A DNA stretch of 64,000 nucleotides from positions 1-64,000 of the forward strand of contig NZ_JAFIQY010000023.1 in NCBI RefSeq assembly GCF_022271435.1. Direction: 5' to 3'. Origin of the DNA: Streptomyces monomycini (GTDB taxonomy: Bacteria; Actinomycetota; Actinomycetes; Streptomycetales; Streptomycetaceae). Below are positions 58,124 through 64,000 of the stretch, in pieces. Position numbers and translations under genes: made by a program. Below the pieces are notes generated by a model that was given only the letters and a program-made list of their open reading frames with translations, was not told the DNA's origin and ran no database searches. Every line of letters starts with the position of its first letter. Positions within the stretch are counted from its first letter, which is position 1.

Positions 58124-60214
58124 GTGACCGACCGGTTGAGCGACCGGCTCGCGACGGCGCGCGAAGAGGGCTTCGTCGGCCGCCGTGCCGAGACCGCGGC
58201 CTTCCGCGAGCTGCTGGCGGCCGGGCGCGGCGCGGTGGTGTACGTGCACGGCCCCGGCGGCATCGGGAAGACCACGCTGCTGCACCACTTCGCGCAGCTC
58301 GCCGGGCGCGCCGGGCGGGCCGTCGTCCAGCTGGAGGCGTCCGGGGTGCGCTCCTACGAGGAGGAGCTGGCGGAGCGCATTCCGGACCGGCCGGATCTGG
58401 TGCTGCTGATCGACGGCCTGGACGACGCGCGGACCGCGCGCGAGACCGTGCACCGTGAGCTGCTGCCCCGGCTGCCCGCCGACGCGCTGGTCGCGCTGGC
58501 CTGCCGGACGGCGCCGCCGATGTCCTGGCGTCTGGACCCGGCCTGGCAGGGGCTGCTGCGTCTGCTGCCGCTCGACGCGCTGGACGAGGCGGACAGCCGG
58601 GAGCTGCTGACCCGGCGCGGTGTCCCGCCCGCCGTGCAGGAGCAGGGGCTGGCCTTCACCCGCGGGCACCCGCTGGCGCTCGCGCTGGTGGCGGACGTCG
58701 CCGCGCTCGGCGGCGAGGCGGCCGGGCCCGAGCCGTCGCCGCAGGTCGTACGGGCGCTGCTGGCCAGCCTGCTGGAAGTGGTGCCCACGCCGCTGCACCG
58801 TACGGCACTGGAAGCGTCCTCGCAGGTGCTCTCGACGACCGAGCCGTTGCTGGCCGCGCTGCTGGACGTGCCCGACGCCCGGCCGTACTTCGACTGGCTG
58901 TGCGGGCTGTCCGCCGTGGAGAGCGGGGCCCGCGGGGTGCATCCGCACGACCTGGTGCGGGACGCTCTGGACGCGGAGCTGCGCTGGCGCGACCCGGAGC
59001 GCAGGGCGACGCTGCACCACCGGGCCAGCACGTACTACCAGCGGCTGTTCACGCGGGAGGACGAGCGGGGGCGGCAGCGGGCGGTGCTCGCGGACTTCGC
59101 GTACCTGCACCGGGACAGCCCCGTCGTCGGTCCGCTGCTGGAGCCGGTGGCGCGCGGTGCGGCGGGCGCGGCCCGGCTGGACCGGCTGACCGTCTCGCCG
59201 GGGCCGGTCACCGGGGGCGAGCTGGTGGAGGCGTGCACGGTCGCCGCGATCCACGAGGGGATCGAGGCGGCGCGGCTGGTGCACGAGTGGTCGCGGCGCC
59301 CGGAGGCCGAGACGTACACCGTGCGCGGCCCGGACGGGGTGGCGGCGGGCTTCTACACGCTGATCGAGCTGGGCGGCGCTCCCCCGCCTGGCGCGCCGGA
59401 CGACCCGGCGGTACGGGCCGCCTGCCGCTGGCTGGACGCGTACGGTGAACTGCGCGACGACGAGACGGCGTTGCTGGTCCGGTTCTGGATGAGCCGCGAC
59501 GAGTACCAGGACGTCTCCCCCGTGCAGACCCTGATCACGCTGCGGCTGACGCACCACTACCTCACCGGCCGCCGGCCCGCCGTGACGCTGTTGCCCTTCG
59601 CCGACCCGGAATTCTGGGAGCCGGGCTGCGCGTACGTGGACTTCGCCCGGCTGCCCGCGGCGGACTTCACGTCCGGTGGGCGCCGGTTCGGGATGTTCGT
59701 GCACGACTGGCGGCGGGTGCCGGGGCTGGCGTGGCTGGCGATGCTGACCGAGCGGGAGCGGTCCGAGGACCCGTTCGCCGTGGCCCCGCCCGTGCCGTCC
59801 GGCCCCTTGCGGGTGCTGGACCGGGAGGCGTTCGCGGCGGCCGTACGGGACGCGCTGCGCGAGTTCGCACGGCCGGACGGGCTGCGGGACTCACCGCTGC
59901 TGGAGACGCGGCTGGTGGCCGGGCGGTGCGCGGCGGACGCGGTGGACGGGACGGGCGCGCGGGAGCGGGTGGCGGCTCTGCGGGAGGCGATCCGCGCGGC
60001 GGCGACAGCGTTGGAGGAGTCGCCGCCGGACCGCCGGGCGTTCCGGGCGCTGCACCACACGTATCTGCGCCCGGCCGGCACCCAGACGCGCGCCGCGGAA
60101 TTGCTGCGGCTGCCGATGACGACGTACCGGCGGCATCTGGCGGCCGGGATCGGCCGGCTGACGGAACTGCTGTGGCAGGAGGAGCTGGAGGGTGGCGGTC
60201 CAGAGGCGCCTTGA
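58124..60214 (+). CDS. STAND-type (NACHT/AAA) ATPase
   Basis: GTG at 58124, 696 residues. EGFVGRRAETAAFRELLAAG is the typical entry helix, then Walker A GPGGIGKTTLL, Walker B LVLLIDGLDD and a sensor-like ALACRT. A winged-helix and arm region follows (HRTALEASSQVLSTTEPLL, VHPHDLVRDALDAELRWR). The last about 60 residues (THTYLRPAGTQ-type, then RAAELLRLPMTTYRRHLAAG) look like a helix-turn-helix, as in signal-transduction ATPases. It probably acts as a ligand-controlled switch, most likely in transcription. No effector enzyme domain is present and no partner genes adjoin. Confidence 0.85.
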   Translation: MTDRLSDRLATAREEGFVGRRAETAAFRELLAAGRGAVVYVHGPGGIGKTTLLHHFAQLAGRAGRAVVQLEASGVRSYEEELAERIPDRPDLVLLIDGLDDARTARETVHRELLPRLPADALVALACRTAPPMSWRLDPAWQGLLRLLPLDALDEADSRELLTRRGVPPAVQEQGLAFTRGHPLALALVADVAALGGEAAGPEPSPQVVRALLASLLEVVPTPLHRTALEASSQVLSTTEPLLAALLDVPDARPYFDWLCGLSAVESGARGVHPHDLVRDALDAELRWRDPERRATLHHRASTYYQRLFTREDERGRQRAVLADFAYLHRDSPVVGPLLEPVARGAAGAARLDRLTVSPGPVTGGELVEACTVAAIHEGIEAARLVHEWSRRPEAETYTVRGPDGVAAGFYTLIELGGAPPPGAPDDPAVRAACRWLDAYGELRDDETALLVRFWMSRDEYQDVSPVQTLITLRLTHHYLTGRRPAVTLLPFADPEFWEPGCAYVDFARLPAADFTSGGRRFGMFVHDWRRVPGLAWLAMLTERERSEDPFAVAPPVPSGPLRVLDREAFAAAVRDALREFARPDGLRDSPLLETRLVAGRCAADAVDGTGARERVAALREAIRAAATALEESPPDRRAFRALHHTYLRPAGTQTRAAELLRLPMTTYRRHLAAGIGRLTELLWQEELEGGGPEAP

Positions 60215-60254
60215 GCCGTCCGTTGAGACGCCCTTGAGGCCTGCGCCCCGGCCG

Positions 60255-60893
60255 TCAGCCCTCCGGGACGAACCGGCTCCGGGCCCGCATCGCCGCCGTG
60301 ACCCCGGCCGGCGCCTTCTCCGGCGAGCCCGCGTCGTACGGCGGCCGCGGGTCGTACTCGATGCCGAGCTGGATGGCCTGCGCGCGGGTGTCACCGGCGA
60401 TCCGGCCCGCCAGCGCGAGGCCCATGTCGATGCCGGAGGAGACACCCGCGGCGGTCACGTACTTGCCGTCGAAGACGACGCGTTCGCCGGTCGGTTCGAC
60501 GCCGTGGGGCGGCAGCTGGTCCAGCGCGAGCCAGTGGGAGGTGGCGCGGCGGCCCTTGAGGAGCCCGGTGGCGGCGAGGATCAGCGAGCCGGTGCAGACG
60601 GAGGTGGTCCAGGTGGTGCGGGTGTCCACGGCGCGGATCCAGTCGTGCAGCGGACCGTCGTCCATCAGCGCGGCCTGGCCGGGGCCGCCGGGCACGACGA
60701 GCACGTCCGGGGCGGTGACGTCGGACAGGACCGCGTCGGCGGTCAGGGCGAGGGTGCCGGTGTCGTTGCGGTGCTCTCCGGTGCGCCCGGCGACGAGGAC
60801 GGTCTCGGCGTCCGGGATGCGGCTGAGGGTTTCGTACGGGCCGACGGCGTCGAGGGCGGTGAAGCGGTCGTAGAGGAGGATTGCGATCTGCAT
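60255..60893 (-). CDS. DJ-1/PfpI family protein
   Basis: ATG at 60893 with AAAGG five bases upstream, 212 residues. ILLYDRFTALDAVGPYE starts the class I glutamine-amidotransferase-like fold, VLVVPGGPGQAAL follows, and TTSVCTGSLILAATGLLKGRRATSHW holds the nucleophile Cys elbow. Related to isonitrile hydratases and to sensor halves of GlxA regulators. It lies directly after a broken GlxA regulator gene on the same strand, and probably was its regulatory partner or target. Confidence 0.9.
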   Translation of the reverse strand: MQIAILLYDRFTALDAVGPYETLSRIPDAETVLVAGRTGEHRNDTGTLALTADAVLSDVTAPDVLVVPGGPGQAALMDDGPLHDWIRAVDTRTTWTTSVCTGSLILAATGLLKGRRATSHWLALDQLPPHGVEPTGERVVFDGKYVTAAGVSSGIDMGLALAGRIAGDTRAQAIQLGIEYDPRPPYDAGSPEKAPAGVTAAMRARSRFVPEG

Positions 60894-60916
60894 GGGGGCC
60901 TTTCGACACATTCGGT

Positions 60917-60940
60917 GCATGGGACGCATGGGACGCATGC
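60917..60940. repeat. Short tandem repeat at the GlxA truncation
   Basis: The nine-base unit GCATGGGAC occurs twice (60917-60925, 60926-60934) followed by a partial third copy. It lies between the DJ-1 start and the point where the GlxA-like reading loses homology, and may mark the deletion junction. Confidence 0.6.
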
Positions 60941-60985
60941 GTTGCGGGGGAGCTTCGGCGGACAGCAGCCGGACCGGTCAGCCGA

Positions 60986-61716
60986 ACGGTGGCGGGGCGA
61001 CAGGCCCGCGCGGTCGGCGACCGTCTCGACGGACAGGTCGGCCGCCGGGTTCTCGGTGATCCACTGCTGGACGTCGCGCAGCGGGCGCCGGTCCGCCGTC
61101 TGGGCGGCGAGCTGGGTGCTGAACTGCGTCTGGTTGCCGGGTCTGCGCAGGAAGACGACCAGGTGGCGGGCGACGTCCAGGGCGAGGTCACGCCCCAGGT
61201 CCTCCTCCACCAGCGCCGGCGCGAGGTCGATGCCGGCGGTGACGCCTGCCGAGGTCGCCACGTCGCCGTCCCGTAAGTAGATCGGCTCCGGGTCGCCCCG
61301 TACGGCCGGGAAGCCCGTGGCAAGGGCGTCGCAGCGGGTCCAGTGGGTGGTCGCCCGGCGCCCATCGAGCAGCCCGGCGGCGGCGAGCAGGAACGCTCCG
61401 GTGCACACCGCCACCTTGCGCCGCGCCTGCGGGGCGTTCGCGCGCAGCCGGTCGACGAGCCGGGGTCGGGCGCCCGGGTGCCCCGGCCACCGGGCACGAG
61501 GAGGGTGTGCGGCGGTGCGGCGTCGGACAGCCGGAGGCCGGGGGGCACGGTCAGTCCGCTCGACGTACGGACCGGGGCACCGTCGGGCGAGGCGGTCCGG
61601 ACCGGGTACGCGCCGGGCACCCGCAGCCCCGCCTGGACGAAGACCTCCAGGGGGCCGGTGACATCGAGGCTCTGCACGCCCTCGAAGAGGACGACCAGCA
61701 CATCGCGCTGTTCCAT
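60986..61716 (-). pseudogene. Broken GlxA-family transcriptional regulator
   Basis: From ATG 61716 (AGGA upstream) the protein begins MEQRDVLVVLFEGVQSLDVT and runs to LLVPGGRGTRAPD. At about 61465 the frame changes; the following DRLRANAPQARRKVAV, CTGAFLLAAAGLLDGRRATT and RHLVVFLRRPGNQTQF lie one frame over. The protein then ends at VADRAGLSPRH, inside the first helix-turn-helix of the AraC-type DNA-binding domain; the rest of that domain (about 80 residues) is missing. It therefore has two independent lesions: a single-base frameshift in the amidotransferase-like domain and a 3' truncation. Confidence 0.8.
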
Positions 61717-61863
61717 GGGCCCCATCCTGGGCGGGCACGGTGATGGCGGCAATGACGAACAACCCACCTTCACGGTCACCGGCGGCCGCCGGAAGCGGTG
61801 CCGGACCGGCGCGCCGTCGGGCCTGCCCTCCCCTCCATACCAACGGGTCGGTAACCTGCGGGC

Positions 61864-62736
61864 ATGACCTCCACGACCTCGCTCCCCGAGCGCGCCGGCC
61901 GGCGCTGTCACCACGTCGTCAACCCGCTGCACTCGACCGTCTACTTCTCGCCGGACCTGCCGGCCGAACTCGCGGCCGTCGGCGTCGAGGACCGCGCCAC
62001 CGCCTACTTCGCCAGCCGCGCGGCGGCCATGGGCGCGGTGGGCCCCGGCACCGTCACCGCGACCTTCTACAACTTCGCGTACGACCTGGTCGCCCAGCAC
62101 ATACCGCGGGTCTGGTCCGTCGTCTCGCCCACCGACGTGCTGGCCGCGCGGCTGCGGGCGGTCGACAGCACGCTGCGGCGGCTGCTCGGCGACGCCGTGG
62201 TGGAGTCGCCGGAGATGGCCGAGGCGGCCCGGCTGGCGCTGCGCGCCACCGAGGGCTGCACCCGGCACGCCCGGCCGCTGTACGCCGCGCACGCCGACCT
62301 CCCGGTCCCCGAGGCCCCGCACCTCGCCTACTGGCACGCGGCGACGCTGCTGCGCGAGCACCGTGGCGACGGCCACCTGGTGGCGCTGCTGGACGCCGAG
62401 CTGAACGGCCTGGAAGCACTGGTCACCCACACCGCCACCGACCGCGGCGCGGACCGCTCGTGGCTCCTGGCCACCCGCGGCTGGTCGCTGGAGCAGTGGG
62501 AGGCGGCCGAGGAGGGGCTGCGCGAACGCGGCATCCTGGACAAGGCGGGCGCGCTGACCGAGGCGGGCACCAGGCTGCGCGCGGACCTGGAGGACACCAC
62601 GGACCGGCTGGACCTGGCACCGTACGAGCACCTGGGCGCGGCGGACGTGGCCCGGCTCACCGAGCTGGCCACCGGCTTCACGCAGGCCGCGGTGGCGGCG
62701 GGCGCGTTCCCCAAGGAGCTCCTCGGCAAGCGCTGA
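61864..62736 (+). CDS. SCO6745-family protein
   Basis: ATG at 61864, 290 residues. The pattern NPLHSTVYFSPDLPAEL, TATFYNFAYDLVAQHIPRVW, YWHAATLLREHRGDGHLVAL and GWSLEQWEAAEEGLRERGILD is that of the SCO6745/SalK-like family, whose C-terminal part resembles a winged helix (LTEAGTRLRADLEDTTDRLD in part). Function is not established; a ligand-binding or regulatory role is often assumed. The name is from memory of the family. Confidence 0.82.
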   Translation: MTSTTSLPERAGRRCHHVVNPLHSTVYFSPDLPAELAAVGVEDRATAYFASRAAAMGAVGPGTVTATFYNFAYDLVAQHIPRVWSVVSPTDVLAARLRAVDSTLRRLLGDAVVESPEMAEAARLALRATEGCTRHARPLYAAHADLPVPEAPHLAYWHAATLLREHRGDGHLVALLDAELNGLEALVTHTATDRGADRSWLLATRGWSLEQWEAAEEGLRERGILDKAGALTEAGTRLRADLEDTTDRLDLAPYEHLGAADVARLTELATGFTQAAVAAGAFPKELLGKR

Positions 62737-62810
62737 GCCGCCCGGCCCGACGCACGGGAACCGTACGGCAGTTGCTCCGCCACCGCCGTGGGCCCGTACG
62801 GCGTCCCGCG

Positions 62811-62846
62811 CACGGAAAACACGGAAACCACGGAAACCACGGAAAA
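62811..62846 (+). repeat. Four-copy nine-base tandem repeat
   Basis: CACGGAAAA, CACGGAAAC, CACGGAAAC, CACGGAAAA follow one another without gaps. The block lies 40 bp before the methyltransferase start and is unusually A-rich. It may influence spacing at that promoter. Confidence 0.8.
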
Positions 62847-62886
62847 CGAGGTGCGCGGGACGGGCCGCCGCTGCCAGGCTGCGCCG

Positions 62887-63657
62887 ATGGACCGTCAACG
62901 GATCTCCCGGATCGCCCACACCGGTCACCCGATCGCGGCGCCGCTCGACGACGACTCGGTGCGGCAGTTGCTGGAACACGCCCTGCCGCACGGCGACGAG
63001 CGCGTGCTCGACCTCGGGTGCGGGGGCGGGGAGTGGCTGCTCCGCGCGCTGGCCCGGTGGCCGGAGCTGCGGGCCGAGGGCGTGGACGTCGCCACGGAAT
63101 CCCTGGCACACGCCCGTGCGGCCGCCGTCGGGCAGGGCGTCGCGGACCGGCTCGTCCTGCACCACGAGGACGTCACGGACTTCTGCTCCCCGCACCCGTT
63201 CGGCCTGGTGCTCAGCGTCGGGGCCGCGCACGCCTTCGGCGGCCTGCGGCCCACCCTGGCCGCGGCGCGGCGGCACCTGGCCCCCGGCGGCCAAGTCCTG
63301 ATCGGTGACGGGTTCTGGGAACGTACACCGTCCCCGGAGGCCGTCGGGATGCTCGGGGACTTCGCCGACCTGCCGACCACCCTGGAACGCGTCACCGCCG
63401 CCGGGTGGACCCCCGTCCACGGGCACGTCAGCACCCGCCGGGAGCTGGACGACTACGAGTGGTCCTGGACCGGATCGCTGGCCTCGTGGGCGCTGGACCA
63501 GCCCGACGGCCCCGACCGTGCCGAGGCGCTCGCGGCGGCCGACGCCCACCGTACGGAGTGGCTGCGCGCCTACCGGGACAGCTGGGGCTTCGTCACTGTG
63601 GTGCTGCGCCGCACCGACGACCGACCGACGGCTGCGGGCCGCCACCGCACGCGCTGA
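62887..63657 (+). CDS. Class I SAM-dependent methyltransferase
   Basis: ATG at 62887, 256 residues. Motif I is VLDLGCGGGEWLL, motif II region GVDVATESLAHA, and LSVGAAHAFGGL with RHLAPGGQVLIGDGFW is motif IV-post. The Ubie/arsenite-methyltransferase-like fold fits, but no metal-binding cysteines of ArsM are present. The substrate is unknown. It lacks an obvious ribosome site, and the repeats at 62811 lie just upstream. Confidence 0.87.
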   Translation: MDRQRISRIAHTGHPIAAPLDDDSVRQLLEHALPHGDERVLDLGCGGGEWLLRALARWPELRAEGVDVATESLAHARAAAVGQGVADRLVLHHEDVTDFCSPHPFGLVLSVGAAHAFGGLRPTLAAARRHLAPGGQVLIGDGFWERTPSPEAVGMLGDFADLPTTLERVTAAGWTPVHGHVSTRRELDDYEWSWTGSLASWALDQPDGPDRAEALAAADAHRTEWLRAYRDSWGFVTVVLRRTDDRPTAAGRHRTR

Positions 63658-63881
63658 CACGCCCGGACACCGAGCCCGTCCCGGCCGCCCGCCGGCCCCC
63701 TCTGCGCAGTACGTCCCGCCCCGCCCGTCCCGTACGTATCCACACGTCCCGTACGGACCGCTCGCCCGTGCGTGCGGCTTCTCACACCTCGCCGCGGCGG
63801 CCCGGGTCGCGCGACAGTGAAGCCCGCCAACCTGCACAATGCAGGCTCAAGCAAACGCTGGAAGGCGGGGCAGGAAACAAC
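63658..63881. other. Promoter region of tex
   Basis: No gene is seen. CCTGCA at 63831-63836 and TGCAGG at 63840-63845 form a small inverted repeat around CAA, and CACAAT within it resembles a -10 box for the gene starting at 63882. Confidence 0.4.
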
Positions 63882-64000
63882 GTGACGGCATCCACCGAGG
63901 CCAACGGGGCGTCCGGGACCATCGGATCCATCGAAGCGAGGATCGCCGACGAGCTCGGCGTCAGGGAACGGCAGGTGAAGGCCGCGGTCGACCTGCTCGA
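63882..64000 (+). CDS. tex: Tex-family RNA-binding transcription accessory protein, 5' end only
   Basis: GTG at 63882 with CAGGAAA upstream; the first 39 residues are inside the window. After a short variable start comes SIEARIADELGVRERQVKAA, the N-terminal helical motif of Tex proteins, which leads to the HhH and S1 RNA-binding domains outside the window. Tex binds nucleic acid and influences transcription. The call rests on this short stretch. Confidence 0.75.
   Translation, partial: MTASTEANGASGTIGSIEARIADELGVRERQVKAAVDLL

Noticed and set aside
58124..60214. STAND ATPase as an Avs/NLR-type antiphage defence gene
   Set aside because: No effector domain, nuclease, protease or defence neighbours are visible, and the C-terminus looks like a DNA-binding segment.
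60391..63837. Minus-strand open frame of 1148 codons at the right end
   Set aside because: It crosses the plus-strand SCO6745-family and methyltransferase genes; only its stretch near 61500-61716 is real, as the start of the broken GlxA gene.

Overview
The window is a very GC-rich chromosomal segment of a Streptomyces. The signs are strong third-position G/C in every real gene, many GTG starts, a WhiJ-like XRE/DUF397/ATP-binding set with a TTA codon, a hopanoid cluster, ALF-repeat and HINT proteins, and several likely leaderless genes. I see no insertion sequence, prophage, CRISPR array or replication origin. The gene order around the hopanoid cluster looks like the conserved Streptomyces arrangement; that is from memory, not a search.

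Layout. 1-2.9 kb: the 5' part of a CvnA-like sensor kinase, then a decayed MerR-type promoter/MFS/F420-reductase remnant. 2.9-12.0 kb: five secreted-protein genes on the minus strand. They are a trypsin-fold protein with two catalytic residues replaced plus a fascin-like trefoil, an endonuclease/exonuclease/phosphatase fused to the same trefoil, an intact trypsin fused to an FG-GAP-like propeller, a lytic transglycosylase, a second degenerate trypsin fused to a propeller, and a small secreted protein of unknown family (six proteins in all counting the last). 12.3-16.8 kb: a large ALF-repeat/coiled-coil/HINT polymorphic toxin with a probable EndoU nuclease tip, its likely immunity gene and a strong terminator. 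16.9-26.6 kb: housekeeping and regulatory genes (MBL hydrolase, membrane protein, FAD monooxygenase, WhiJ-like set, SGNH hydrolase, tyrosine phosphatase, peptide deformylase).

26.7-40.3 kb: an ArsR-like regulator with twin palindromes, then the minus-strand hopanoid operon hpnC-hpnD-hpnE-polyprenyl synthase-shc-hpnG-hpnH-ispG-dxs-aminotransferase. It carries its own MEP-pathway genes for isoprenoid supply, squalene synthesis by the HpnCDE route, cyclisation to hopene and side-chain building (HpnH, HpnG, HpnO-like). 40.7-47.8 kb: a tightly packed minus-strand operon with a TagGH-type ABC exporter, a glycosyltransferase, two CDP-alcohol phosphotransferases, a glycerol-1-phosphate dehydrogenase-like enzyme and a nucleotidyltransferase. 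Together these suggest synthesis and export of a polyol-phosphate polymer or unusual phospholipid of unknown structure.

48-64 kb: a cold-shock-like group (CspA, DEAD-box helicase with a perfect hairpin at its ribosome binding site, CBS protein), a cation efflux gene, idi, an anti-sigma-like ATPase, an HdeD-like protein, initiator tRNA-Met, an ABC-F protein, an enoyl-CoA hydratase, a STAND-type ATPase, a DJ-1/PfpI protein next to a broken GlxA regulator, an SCO6745-family protein, a methyltransferase, and the start of tex at the right edge.
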